Origin: Rhizobium sp. R635
GTDB lineage: Bacteria; Pseudomonadota; Alphaproteobacteria; Rhizobiales; Rhizobiaceae
Assembly (NCBI RefSeq): GCF_002211285.1
Contig: NZ_LOKX01000036.1
Location: 162,946 to 226,945, forward strand
DNA length: 64,000 nucleotides
Direction of reading: 5' to 3'
Made by a program: the position numbers and the translations under genes. Each line of letters starts with the position of its first letter. Position 1 is the first letter of the stretch. The notes under the pieces are model-generated. The model saw nothing but the letters and a program-made list of their open reading frames with translations, did no database searches and had not been told where the DNA came from. Shown here one piece after another: positions 1-9,198 of the stretch.

Positions 1-2
1 TA

Positions 3-563
3 ACATTGGCGGTACCAGCCTTTGGCAATTGCCTAACCGCCAATGAGACCAAACAGGGCGTGCTGCTGACCAGAGAAGCGCCTTTCTATTCCGTCTTCTA
101 CAAGCCGGACGGCCCGGGTCTAACCGAACAACGGCTGATGGAGCGCGACGGTTCGCTGCAGCCGGTGTCGGCTGTCTATGTGCACCCCCTGCTCGTCGAA
201 AAGAGAGTGAGTGCCAGCGGAACGCATGAGCTGAAATACGCGAATGCGATTGCGTTGGACGATCTACCACAGAAGAAGAACTGGCAATCCGGCACCACGC
301 TTTTCATCAATGGCAAAAAATCCGATTCGGGCACGACTTTTATTCGGTTCGACGGCTTGGGAGAGGAAACGATTGCATCTTGTTCCTACAAAGTCTGGGC
401 CATCAACAGCCGTCTGAAACTGTCGGAATTGCCGCCGATTATTTTCGAACAATATTATTCCCCCGAGCTTAATCTCGTTCTTCGTTCGGTGAGGTTGAGC
501 ACCGCCAACCAGCCGTTGAGTGAGATTCGATTTGATCGATTCGAAGTTGGCTGGGGCAACTAG
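3..563 (+). CDS. Hypothetical protein, 5' end outside the window
   Basis: The reading frame is open to the left edge, so the gene probably starts upstream; the first possible in-window start is a TTG at 6 with no visible Shine-Dalgarno. About 185 residues are visible. The protein is rich in beta-prone, polar stretches (for example IASCSYKVWAI) and has no motif I recognise. The stop is followed at once by a perfect hairpin. Codon use is less GC-biased than in the genes after 5 kb, like the SIR2 pair downstream, so it may belong to the same accessory segment. Function unknown. Confidence 0.6.
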   Translation, partial: TLAVPAFGNCLTANETKQGVLLTREAPFYSVFYKPDGPGLTEQRLMERDGSLQPVSAVYVHPLLVEKRVSASGTHELKYANAIALDDLPQKKNWQSGTTLFINGKKSDSGTTFIRFDGLGEETIASCSYKVWAINSRLKLSELPPIIFEQYYSPELNLVLRSVRLSTANQPLSEIRFDRFEVGWGN

Positions 564-580
564 GGGGACATTCTGTCCCC
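564..580 (+). terminator. Hairpin at the stop codon of the first gene
   Basis: A perfect 7-bp inverted repeat (GGGGACA, 3-base loop, TGTCCCC) begins one base after the stop codon's second position. The tail is pyrimidine-rich but has no long T run, so it may be a weak terminator or an mRNA 3'-end stabiliser. Confidence 0.45.
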
Positions 581-765
581 TCTATCATCCCAGAAAGCTT
601 GCTCTCTAGTTCTTTTAAGCGATGGTGGGCGCTCTGGCCGCAGTGATTCAATGTCATTATTGCTTGTTGAGAAACACGCGCGTGGCCTTGAAATACTCAA
701 TTCGCTGCAGGTAGAAAATCGCAATAATCGCGATCTCGAGTTGTTTTGCCAAGAAGGTTTTGCGG

Positions 766-1971
766 ATGAGTTCGCCGAATATCGAAGATCGCGTCATCTC
801 CCTTGGTAGTGGCCTGGCAGCTATTCCTGAGCGCCTTCTGTTGGCCCATGCTCGTGGCGAAGTCCTATTCATCTGTGGCGCAGGAATTTCTAAACCCGCG
901 GGACTTCCTGACTTTCGAGAACTGGTAGTCGACGTGTATGCGCGTTTGGACACAAGTGTTCACGCCGTCTTGGCCGCTTTACCAGCTGGAGTATGTAATC
1001 AATGGCAAGTTGATTGCTCTGCCTTGACCGAACGTCAAACAGCCGAAGTTAAGCGTTTCATGCTTGGTGACTATGATGTCGTCCTTGGGATGCTTGAACG
1101 GCGACTTGATGACCAAACCCGCGGCGACAGCCAAGTCAGACGCGAGGTCGCCTCACGTCTCAATTCTGGTGTTCACACTCCTGCGCCGATTCATCGAGCG
1201 CTTATGCGGCTGGCGGACAGAGGTGGAGCAAGGACCATTGTCACGACAAATTTCGATCTCCTGCTTCAAAAGGCATCGCAAAAGCATCGATCGCCCGTTG
1301 CGACGTACGCGCTAGGATCGATCCCCAGACCCTCAAGGCAGACGGATTTCTCCGGCGTGCTTCATATACATGGCGCTCTGGCCACGGATCTTTTGCGCTT
1401 TTCCGAGCTTGTATTGTCGGACCAAGATTTCGGCGAATTTTACCTGCGTCGGCGTGTCGTTCCAGATTTTATTTACGACGCGGCGCGACTTTTTCACTTA
1501 GTCCTCGTTGGATACAGCGCCAATGATCCGCCGATGCGTTACCTATTGAATGCGGTCGCTGCGGATGGCAGTCGCTTCGACGATTTGAAGGAACGATTTA
1601 CGTTCTATGGCACGAGCGTACCCGATCCGGTCGCTTTGGAGGACTGGAAAGCGCGTGGCATTACGCCGATACACTACGACTCGAATGGCAAGCATCAAGC
1701 GTTGTTGACAACGCTTGAGCGCTGGTCCGAACTCTCGGCTATCAACGGGAAGAAAGCAAAGATTGACTCGGAGCTTCGCCGGATAGTCAAGCTAAGTCGA
1801 GGAACAGCTCCAGAATCCGACCGAGACTTATTCGATCATCTGTTCCGGCGAAGCAATGCCAGTGAGCGGACGCGATTGTCATCGCTAGTATCCAGTGCGA
1901 AGGCGGACATAGACTGGCTGGATGCGATCGTGAAAATTAGTGCCGAAAGAGAGCGAGGCCGCAAACCATGA
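766..1971 (+). CDS. SIR2-family NAD-binding protein, probable defence effector
   Basis: A 401-aa protein with sirtuin-fold signatures in order: GAGIS at 38-42 followed by PAGLPDF, TTNFD at 160-164, HIHG with the candidate catalytic His202, and VGYSANDPP at 248-256. The Zn-ribbon of histone-type deacetylases is not seen, which fits the SIR2 class that hydrolyses NAD+ in bacterial immunity (family knowledge). The ATG at 766 is chosen over the TTG at 760 because AGAAGG lies 8 bases upstream. The stop overlaps the start of the 920-aa gene (ATGA), implying translational coupling and a joint function. A defence role is inferred from domain type, partner and less biased base use. A metabolic sirtuin is less likely given the missing Zn site. 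Confidence 0.8.
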   Translation: MSSPNIEDRVISLGSGLAAIPERLLLAHARGEVLFICGAGISKPAGLPDFRELVVDVYARLDTSVHAVLAALPAGVCNQWQVDCSALTERQTAEVKRFMLGDYDVVLGMLERRLDDQTRGDSQVRREVASRLNSGVHTPAPIHRALMRLADRGGARTIVTTNFDLLLQKASQKHRSPVATYALGSIPRPSRQTDFSGVLHIHGALATDLLRFSELVLSDQDFGEFYLRRRVVPDFIYDAARLFHLVLVGYSANDPPMRYLLNAVAADGSRFDDLKERFTFYGTSVPDPVALEDWKARGITPIHYDSNGKHQALLTTLERWSELSAINGKKAKIDSELRRIVKLSRGTAPESDRDLFDHLFRRSNASERTRLSSLVSSAKADIDWLDAIVKISAERERGRKP

Positions 1972-4730
1972 ACCGACCGTGGGCCTTTCTCGACCCGCAG
2001 GCTCGGGACACGTTCCGAGCCACAGTCGCATTTCTGCACAAACGCTTGGCAGAACAAGGCACCATCGATTGGGCACTGCGCTTGAAACGTGATCAGCACG
2101 TTGAGCGGATGGCGATTGAAGACTTGTTGAGCGGTCCTGGCGCATTGAAGCTGCAGGAACCTTGGGCAACTGCTTGGCGCTTGATCGAAGAAAGCTGGTC
2201 CCCTGCTTATGCCGAGAAAGATGACGGAACAGCGATCTACGGGATACAAGAGCGCCTCCGTGGTGGAGATCATTCCGGCTCAGTTATTGCCGCAATTGTG
2301 AATCTTGTTGCTCCACGCCTCAAGGTCGAACCAATCGATGCTTGGCGTTGGCAGTTCACCAAAAAGCCGCGGAGCCCTAAGTCGTTCGAACACTTGCTTT
2401 CAGCGAGCCTGACGAGTGGCGATCTGATCGATCTCAACATCCTTGAATTATCTAGGGTAACGGATATCCAATTCCTGATTTCACTCGCCTGCGCGCTTGA
2501 AGCCGCATTGGTGCACGGTCTCGATATCGCTCGACGCCTTGGATGGGATGGAAAACCACGCTTCTGGCAGCTAGGGGGGTTGGGACGAGTATACTACGTT
2601 ACCTCTGCTCCGCGAGTTGGCGAAAGCAGAGATCCTGATGCTCATCACCGCGGTATCGCCCCATCAACCAAGCTCCTCCACGCTATACTGGCTCGGATTG
2701 CTGATCTTGACCCTGCCGCCGCGCGGGGATTTGTGTCGCGATGGAGCCTGATCGAATCACCTGTGCATATTCGCCTTTGGGCTGCTATGTCCCGGAACTC
2801 GCAGCTAACCCCGACTGAGCATATCGGATCGTTCCTTCTTGAAGCCGATGATCGGGAGTTTTGGGATTTGCACGTGTTTCCGGAGATCACCGAGCTTCGG
2901 GCAAGACGCTTCCGGGAGTTGGATGGAAGAACCCGACAATTCATCATTGAACGGATTAAGAAGGGGCCGCCCCGGGATCACTGGCCAAGGAAAGCAGAAG
3001 CGGCCAAAGTTGAGAATGCCCGCCTCTATTGGGCCGTACGGGAACTGAAGCGTATTGAGACTGCGGGAGCGCAGCTGCCCGCCGATTCGAAGCCGTGGCT
3101 TAACGCTAGATCCGCACAGTTTGCTGATCTTGAAACGATGACCGTCGATGAAGGCTTCCCGGAGGAGACGAGCGTAGCATGGGTTCCTCGCAATCCCGAT
3201 GATCGGTACGATACACTGGTGGGCCTTTCTCGGCTGCGGGCGCTTGAGACTGCGCTTTCTGCGAGCCGGCGCGGCTGGGACGACGATCCTGCTGAGCGGG
3301 CTAACGATTGGCTGCAACAGGAGGGAAACTCTTCGCTCATCCTTAGCGATTTAGAAACCGCGGAAAATGGCGGAGATAACTTCCCCAGAGTCTGGGACCA
3401 TTTCGGTTGGGCACATTCACCGAGGTCGCCGCATCTCGCTGCCGCAACACAACGCGATCTCCAAGAAGAATCCGCAAGAGTCCTTGAGCTGTTGAATCAA
3501 CTTTCGGAAGGAACGCTGAAAGCGGCGATACAAGGAATCAGCGCCTGGCTTGATGCCTGGGAGAACCAGATTGTTTTCCTGCCGCTGGAGTTGTCAGTAT
3601 GGTTGCGAGTCTGGCCGGTTGCTGTTGAGACGACTAACACCAGACCAGAGGAAGGCGAAGATGCTGATATGAGCGTCACCGCTCCGTCCGCTGACAACGA
3701 TCGGGAGCCGATGGATCTCGACACGCTCAACACCCCAGCCGGGAAGCTTGTTGGCGTGTTCTTGGCGGCATGCCCTAAGCTTACCACCAACTCACAGGCT
3801 TTCGCTCTAGAATCGACGGAACGGCAGATGCGCGATGTCGTGATCGCGTCGACTGGGCGAAGTGGCCTAATCGCACGACATCGCTTAATCGAGGCGCTGC
3901 CCTACTTCCTACACGCCGACCCTGTCTGGACTCAGGAACATCTGATTACCCCACTGCTTAACGACGACGGCGAGTCACTCGCGCTCTGGCGCGCCATCGC
4001 CCGGCGCACACATTTCACCGAAGTCTTGACGATTATCGGTGGCGTAATGGCAGAGCGAGCAACAGATCGCCGGCTTGGGCGAGAGACGCGGCGAGGACTG
4101 GTATTCAGCATCATCATCGAGTCGCTCCACGCCTTCCGCGAGGGACGGGAATCCGCCGTGCCCAATCCGCGGATTCAACAGATGTTGCGTACACTCGACG
4201 ACGAAGTTCGTGCATCGGCGGCGAACGCGATACAGCAATTCGTCCGCGATTTATCCAAGGAGCCTTCCGAGGAGAGTCAGCCTGACCGCGAAGGACCGGA
4301 GAGCGCAGCTTCTGCGGCGACGTTGTTCCGGACCGCAGCTGCGCCGTTCCTTCGCGAGGTTTGGCCACAAGAGCGCTCCCTCGCAACCCCGGGCGTAAGT
4401 GGCGCCCTTGCAGATCTTCCCGCCACCTCAAAAGAGGCCTTCGCCGAGGCCGTCGATACAATCGCGCGTTTCCTCGTACCCTTTGAGTGTTGGTCGATGC
4501 TCGACTACGGCCTTTATGGCGACGAAAGTGGAACGAAAAAGCTCGCCGTCATCAATGACGAGGTTAAGGCACGAGCATTGCTGCGCTTGCTCGATCTGAC
4601 GGTGGGCACATCGGAGGGCGCTGTCATTCCTTACGATCTTACCGATGCCTTGGACCAGATTCGATTGGTCGCGCCTTCACTTGCTGATGCACCAGCATTC
4701 CGTCGCCTTTCGACTGTGGCTCGCCGCTAA
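1968..4730 (+). CDS. Large alpha-helical partner of the SIR2 protein, DUF4020-like C-terminus
   Basis: A 920-aa soluble, mostly alpha-helical protein with no signal peptide or membrane segment and no enzymatic motif I can see. It starts inside the SIR2 stop codon (4-bp overlap). The C-terminal 150 residues (FLVPFECWSMLDYGLYG, then a Leu-rich LLRLLDLTVG stretch, then IPYDLTDALDQI) resemble my memory of DUF4020, a domain usually found fused C-terminal to SIR2 in defence-associated sirtuins. That assignment is from memory and was not searched. If right, this is a two-gene version of a normally single-chain protein, with this part acting as sensor or scaffold. A hairpin terminator candidate follows. 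Confidence 0.75.
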   Translation: MNRPWAFLDPQARDTFRATVAFLHKRLAEQGTIDWALRLKRDQHVERMAIEDLLSGPGALKLQEPWATAWRLIEESWSPAYAEKDDGTAIYGIQERLRGGDHSGSVIAAIVNLVAPRLKVEPIDAWRWQFTKKPRSPKSFEHLLSASLTSGDLIDLNILELSRVTDIQFLISLACALEAALVHGLDIARRLGWDGKPRFWQLGGLGRVYYVTSAPRVGESRDPDAHHRGIAPSTKLLHAILARIADLDPAAARGFVSRWSLIESPVHIRLWAAMSRNSQLTPTEHIGSFLLEADDREFWDLHVFPEITELRARRFRELDGRTRQFIIERIKKGPPRDHWPRKAEAAKVENARLYWAVRELKRIETAGAQLPADSKPWLNARSAQFADLETMTVDEGFPEETSVAWVPRNPDDRYDTLVGLSRLRALETALSASRRGWDDDPAERANDWLQQEGNSSLILSDLETAENGGDNFPRVWDHFGWAHSPRSPHLAAATQRDLQEESARVLELLNQLSEGTLKAAIQGISAWLDAWENQIVFLPLELSVWLRVWPVAVETTNTRPEEGEDADMSVTAPSADNDREPMDLDTLNTPAGKLVGVFLAACPKLTTNSQAFALESTERQMRDVVIASTGRSGLIARHRLIEALPYFLHADPVWTQEHLITPLLNDDGESLALWRAIARRTHFTEVLTIIGGVMAERATDRRLGRETRRGLVFSIIIESLHAFREGRESAVPNPRIQQMLRTLDDEVRASAANAIQQFVRDLSKEPSEESQPDREGPESAASAATLFRTAAAPFLREVWPQERSLATPGVSGALADLPATSKEAFAEAVDTIARFLVPFECWSMLDYGLYGDESGTKKLAVINDEVKARALLRLLDLTVGTSEGAVIPYDLTDALDQIRLVAPSLADAPAFRRLSTVARR

Positions 4731-4764
4731 AGCTCAAAACATCGAAAACACTTGGCACCGTGCT

Positions 4765-4784
4765 TTCCAGCCCTAAAGCTGGAA
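4765..4784 (+). terminator. Hairpin after the SIR2 operon
   Basis: TTCCAGC and GCTGGAA form a perfect 7-bp stem around a 6-base loop, 34 bases past the stop of the 920-aa gene. There is no clear T run, so termination strength is uncertain. Confidence 0.4.
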
Positions 4785-4814
4785 TAGTTCAATCGACGAG
4801 GGGGTGAGCAGCGG

Positions 4815-5002
4815 CGTGCCGTGCAGCCCCCTCATCCGGCTGCCGCCACCTTCTCCCCGCCGGGGAGAAGGGGTTGTGGCCACGCCTCGCCCGGCTTAAA
4901 ACTCTGCTATAGAACGACGGTCGAGCGGCTTGCTCCCCTCTTCTCCCCAGCGGGGAGAAGGTGGCCCGCAGGGTCGGATGAGGGGGCCACACGGTACGCC
5001 CT
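4815..5002. repeat. RIME-like palindromic intergenic repeat, copy A
   Basis: The left arm (CCCCTCATCCGGCTGCC, then a CTTCTCCCC-type block) is mirrored by the right arm (GGGGAGAAGGTGG, GGATGAGGGGGCC) around a variable centre. It resembles Rhizobium intergenic mosaic elements. It lies exactly between the accessory SIR2 segment and the end of the GH42 gene. Related copies are at 13161, 15211, 25321 and 28703. Confidence 0.8.
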
Positions 5003-5013
5003 TCCTTATCCCC

Positions 5014-7146
5014 TCACCCCTCCAACTCCACAATCGCACACCCATACCCCTCAAGCTCCAGCCTCCCCGCCACCATCTTCTCCCCATCCAGCAAATCCCG
5101 CCCAGCCGGCACCCCACTCACCGTCACAGCCTGATCCATATAATTCTGCACGAACAGCAGCCGCCGCTCCTCATTCATCCGCATCGTCACCTCCACCCCC
5201 TCGGGCAGCCCGCCGACCAGCGGCTCCACGCCCGCCGGCGCAAACAGCCGTTCCGTCAGCGCTTCCGTCAGCTCCGGCGTCAGATACGTCCCGAGATAGA
5301 CCACCTGCCCCTTGCCCACCTTGCGGGAGGTCGCCATCGGCTGGCCTTCGGCGTAGCGGTTGGACCAGGCGGCGATGATTTCGACGTCGGGGGCGATGGT
5401 GAGGTTTTCGTAGAAATGGCCGGCGGGCATTTCGCGGTTGCCGATCTTGAAGCGGCGGACGCGGCGGTGGCTTTCGGCCGGCTTGTTCGGCGGGATGACG
5501 AGGCCGCCGGAGCGTTCCATCACGTCGAAGAGGCCGTTGGCGCCGGGGGCGGCGAGACGGCCGAAATCTTCGACGCGCACGCCGGTCAGTTTCGAAAGCG
5601 CAGTACCCGGCGCGGTTTCGCGGATGACGTGATTATCCTCGTTACGGGTGCCGGTGCGCGCGCCGATGACGACGGTGCCGCCGGATGCGGCGAAGGCTTC
5701 GAGCCTCGCCGTCCATTCGTCCTTCCACATCACCCAATGGGGGACATAGAAGAGCTTCAGCCTGGAAAGATCGTCCTCCGGATGGATGAAGCCGCAGGCG
5801 ATGCCGCGATCGTAGCAATGCTGATGCAGCAGAATCGCATCGTCCTGCGGGCTCGGCAGGCCGATCGGATAGGTCTTGTGGGCTTCCTGATTGTCGAAAT
5901 CGGAGCCGGCGATGCCGACATCCATGCGGACATAGGTGCCGAGGATCTTCGGCTGCAGCGCCGTCATCTCGGTCGCGAAGCGCGTGGCCTCCTCATAGCG
6001 ATGGCGGCCGATATCGTCATGGTCGATGATGCCCATCCAATAGATCTCGGCGCCGAAATGGGCGGGCCGCCAGCGGAAGAACATCAGGCCGTCGGCGCCG
6101 TGGGCGACGGAGGAGAGCGCCATGCGGCGCAGCTCGCCCGGCTCCGGCGTCAGCGTGCAGAAGCCCGGCTGGCTGCCGAAGCCCGATTGCTGCTCGGGCA
6201 CGATGTAATTGCCGGAAAAGCCGCGGCAGATATCGAGGTGCAGCGCCTGCACCTTGGCGTGGTTGCCGAGCCGCATGAACTCGTCATAGAGCATGGGATA
6301 GATGTCGTAACCGACGAAATCGAGATCCTTGCTGAACTGGCCGCGGAAATCGATATCCCGGAGGCCGCCGAGATTGTGGAAGACGAACCAGGAGGATTTC
6401 ACCTCCCTGAGGATCTCCACCTGATCGTGCTGGAAGCGCGCCGTGGAGAAGGCGAGGAAGCGGTGGTAATCCTGCAGATGGCCGGGGCTCGGGAAGGTCG
6501 GGCCGAATTCGATCGGCAGCACCACCTGATCGAAGCTGTCATAGGCCGTCGCCCAGAAATCGCCGCCCCAGGCGGCGTTGAGCTTTGATATCTCGCGGTA
6601 TTTATCGGCAAGGAAGGCCTGGAATTCGCTGAGCGTCGCCTTGGAGAAGCTTTCGGGCATGCTGGTGTTCAGCTCATTGTCGGTCTGCCAGCCGACAACA
6701 TGCGGGTTGCCGCGATAATGCTCGGCCATCGCCCGGGTGATGCGCTTGCTGTGCTCGCGGAAGACGGGGCTTGCCGTATCGCAATGCTGGCGCGAGCCGT
6801 GGCTCATCGGCCGGCCCTTGCCGTCGACCCTTAAAATTTCAGGGTGCGCCGCCGTCAGCCAGCGCGGCGGGGTCGCCGTCGGCGTGCACATGATCGTATC
6901 GATGCCGTGGCGCCCGAGGATCGCGATGGCGCGGTCGAAGAGATCGAAATCATAGGTGCCGAGCTTCGGCTCCAGAATATGCCAGGCGAATTCGGCCATG
7001 CGCACGACATTGAAGCCGGCTTTCGCCATGCGCTCGGCATCGCGCTCCCAATAGCTTTCGTCGACATGCTCGGGATAATGCGGCACGCCGACGAGGAAGC
7101 GGTCGGTCTGGACGGTGTTCCATGCGGAGAGGGTCTTGTCGGACAC
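5014..7146 (-). CDS. GH42 beta-galactosidase
   Basis: A 710-aa cytosolic glycoside hydrolase family 42 protein, hydrolysing terminal beta-galactosides. The N-terminal TIM barrel has the family start (PHYPEHVDESYWERD), the acid/base Glu in WQTDNE and the candidate nucleophile Glu in VPEQQSG. A trimerisation-type domain (VPHWVMW, GTVVIGARTG) and a small C-terminal beta domain follow. No signal peptide. It is the last gene of a five-gene minus-strand operon with ABC transporter genes, 17 bases after the ATPase stop, so it probably cleaves the imported disaccharide. Agrobacterium lacEFGZK has the same components in a slightly different order; the exact substrate is not proven. Confidence 0.9.
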   Translation of the reverse strand: MSDKTLSAWNTVQTDRFLVGVPHYPEHVDESYWERDAERMAKAGFNVVRMAEFAWHILEPKLGTYDFDLFDRAIAILGRHGIDTIMCTPTATPPRWLTAAHPEILRVDGKGRPMSHGSRQHCDTASPVFREHSKRITRAMAEHYRGNPHVVGWQTDNELNTSMPESFSKATLSEFQAFLADKYREISKLNAAWGGDFWATAYDSFDQVVLPIEFGPTFPSPGHLQDYHRFLAFSTARFQHDQVEILREVKSSWFVFHNLGGLRDIDFRGQFSKDLDFVGYDIYPMLYDEFMRLGNHAKVQALHLDICRGFSGNYIVPEQQSGFGSQPGFCTLTPEPGELRRMALSSVAHGADGLMFFRWRPAHFGAEIYWMGIIDHDDIGRHRYEEATRFATEMTALQPKILGTYVRMDVGIAGSDFDNQEAHKTYPIGLPSPQDDAILLHQHCYDRGIACGFIHPEDDLSRLKLFYVPHWVMWKDEWTARLEAFAASGGTVVIGARTGTRNEDNHVIRETAPGTALSKLTGVRVEDFGRLAAPGANGLFDVMERSGGLVIPPNKPAESHRRVRRFKIGNREMPAGHFYENLTIAPDVEIIAAWSNRYAEGQPMATSRKVGKGQVVYLGTYLTPELTEALTERLFAPAGVEPLVGGLPEGVEVTMRMNEERRLLFVQNYMDQAVTVSGVPAGRDLLDGEKMVAGRLELEGYGCAIVELEG

Positions 7147-7163
7147 GGGCGGTTCTTTCCTGA

Positions 7164-8309
7164 TTACTTGTCGAGAATGGTCTTGCGGGCGCTGATCGTG
7201 CGGCCGCCATCGGGGGAGAAGAGATAGAGCTCGTTCGCATCGAGCTTCAGCGCCACTTTCTGCCCGGCGGCGAAGGGCGCGACATAGGAGAGCTGCGCGG
7301 TGATGTTGCCGGTGCCGCTTTCAGACGCGATGGTGCGGAGATTGCCGGCATCGACATAGAGAATGGTCTCGCGGCCGAGATGCTCGACGAGGCGGACTTC
7401 GCCATGGATGGCTCCGCCCTCGCTGCCCTCGGCGACCACCGAGATCGCCTCCGGCCGCACGCCGAGCGTGAGAGCCGCGCCTTTCGCCAGCGTCGTCGGC
7501 TGGGCAAGCTCCACCGTCAGCGGTGCGAGGCCGGGCGCGGAAACGGTCACGCTGCGGCCGGAGACCTCGTCGAGGGTGACGCCGAGGAAATTCATTCTCG
7601 GCGCGCCGAGAAAGCCGGCGACGAAGAGATTGTCGGGGTTGCGGTAAAGCTCCAGCGGCGAGCCGACCTGCTCGATGATGCCCTTGTTCAACACGACGAT
7701 GCGGCTTGCCATGGTCATCGCCTCCACCTGGTCGTGGGTGACATAGACCATGGTGGCGCCGAGCTCGGCATGCAGGCTGCTGAGCTCGACGCGCATCTGG
7801 GTGCGCAGCGCGGCATCGAGGTTCGACAGCGGCTCGTCGAACAGGAAAACCTCGGGCGAGCGAGTGATCGCCCGGCCGATCGCCACGCGCTGCCGCTGGC
7901 CGCCGGAAAGCTGCTTCGGCCGCTTGTCCAGCTGGTCGCCGATGCGCAGGATCTTGGCCGCGCGGGCGACCGCCGCATCGATCTCGGCCTTCGGGCGCTT
8001 GGCCATGCGGAGACCAAAGCCCATATTTTCGGCCACCGTCATGTGCGGATAAAGCGCATAGGACTGGAACACCATGGCGATGCCGCGATCGCCCGGCTCC
8101 TGCCGGGTGACATCCCGGCCGTTGATCAGGATCCGGCCCGAGGAGATCGCCTCCAACCCGGCAATGCTCTTCAACAGCGTGGACTTGCCGCAGCCCGATG
8201 GACCGACCATGACGATGAACTCGCCCTGCGCCACGGAAAGATCGATACCGCGCAGCGCATGATAGGCGCCGTAATTCTTGTTGATCTCACGAAGTTCGAG
8301 ACTGGTCAT
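7164..8309 (-). CDS. ABC transporter ATP-binding protein, MalK/UgpC/LacK type
   Basis: A 381-aa cytoplasmic ATPase of a carbohydrate importer. Walker A is GPSGCGKST, the signature is LSGGQRQRVAIGRA, Walker B is VFLFDEPLSNLD and the switch His is in YVTHDQ. About 140 C-terminal residues form the regulatory TOBE-type domain of the CUT1 subfamily. It sits between the permease and GH42 genes in the sugar operon. CUT1 ATPases are often shared between transporters, so it may serve others too. Confidence 0.92.
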   Translation of the reverse strand: MTSLELREINKNYGAYHALRGIDLSVAQGEFIVMVGPSGCGKSTLLKSIAGLEAISSGRILINGRDVTRQEPGDRGIAMVFQSYALYPHMTVAENMGFGLRMAKRPKAEIDAAVARAAKILRIGDQLDKRPKQLSGGQRQRVAIGRAITRSPEVFLFDEPLSNLDAALRTQMRVELSSLHAELGATMVYVTHDQVEAMTMASRIVVLNKGIIEQVGSPLELYRNPDNLFVAGFLGAPRMNFLGVTLDEVSGRSVTVSAPGLAPLTVELAQPTTLAKGAALTLGVRPEAISVVAEGSEGGAIHGEVRLVEHLGRETILYVDAGNLRTIASESGTGNITAQLSYVAPFAAGQKVALKLDANELYLFSPDGGRTISARKTILDK

Positions 8310-8346
8310 GTCCTGGCCCTCTCTTGTTGAAACGGAAGACGCCGGC

Positions 8347-9198
8347 TCATCCCTTCACCGCGCCCATGGTGAGGCCGGCGATGAAATGCCGCTGCATCAG
8401 GAAGAACATCACAACGGGCGGCACGGCGACGACGATCGTGCCCGCCGAAACCAGGTTCCAGGCCGAGACCCACTCGCCGCGCAGATTGGCAAGGCCCGCC
8501 GTGACAGGCTTGACGCTGTCGCTGACGGTCAGCACCACGGCCCAGAAATAATCGTTCCAGACGAAGGTGAAGATCAGGATGGCGAGCGCGGCAAGTGCGG
8601 GCCGCACCAGCGGGATCACCACATGGATGAGCGTCTGGAACGGCGAGGCCCCTTCAGCGCGCGCCGCCTGGAACAGCTCGTCGGGCAGTGCCGCGATGAA
8701 ATTGCGCATGAAGAGCGTGGCAAACCCCGTCTGGAAGGCGACATGGAAGATGATCAGCGCCACCGTCGTATCGATCAGGTCGAGCCGCACCATCAGGTCG
8801 CGCACCGGGATCATCATGATCTGGTGCGGCAGGAAATTGCCGCCGACGAAGAGCGCGAAGATCAGCATGTTGCCGCGAAAGCGGTAGCGCGACAGCACGA
8901 AGCCCGCGAGCGTCGACATGACGAGCACGCCGATGACGGAGGGAATGGTGATCGTCAGGCTGTTGAGGAAATAGCGCGCCATCGGCGTGTCGGTGAAGAC
9001 GGCCCGGTAATTGTCGATGACGCCGATCTCGGTCGGCCAGCCCCAGAGATTGCCGCCCATCACGTCAGCCGTCGAGCGGAAGGAAGTCAGCACGATGGCA
9101 AAGAGCGGGCAGAGCCAGAGGATGAGCACGACGACGACGGCGAACACATAGAGGCGGCGCTGCCAGATCGCGGTTTCGGGTATCGGACGAGGATACAT
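8347..9198 (-). CDS. Sugar ABC transporter permease, MalG/LacG type
   Basis: A 283-aa inner-membrane protein with about six hydrophobic segments. The EAA loop (EGASPFQTLIHVVIPLVRPAL), which docks the ATPase, is clear. The C-terminus GLTMGAVKG is typical of MalG-like permeases. Its start overlaps the stop of the other permease by one base, so the two are translationally coupled and form the heterodimeric channel. Confidence 0.92.
   Translation of the reverse strand: MYPRPIPETAIWQRRLYVFAVVVVLILWLCPLFAIVLTSFRSTADVMGGNLWGWPTEIGVIDNYRAVFTDTPMARYFLNSLTITIPSVIGVLVMSTLAGFVLSRYRFRGNMLIFALFVGGNFLPHQIMMIPVRDLMVRLDLIDTTVALIIFHVAFQTGFATLFMRNFIAALPDELFQAARAEGASPFQTLIHVVIPLVRPALAALAILIFTFVWNDYFWAVVLTVSDSVKPVTAGLANLRGEWVSAWNLVSAGTIVVAVPPVVMFFLMQRHFIAGLTMGAVKG

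Noticed and set aside
4930..6588. 552-aa frame opposite the GH42 gene
   Set aside because: It is antisense to a gene with clear motifs, has low-complexity His/Ala composition and no ribosome site; a by-product of high GC.
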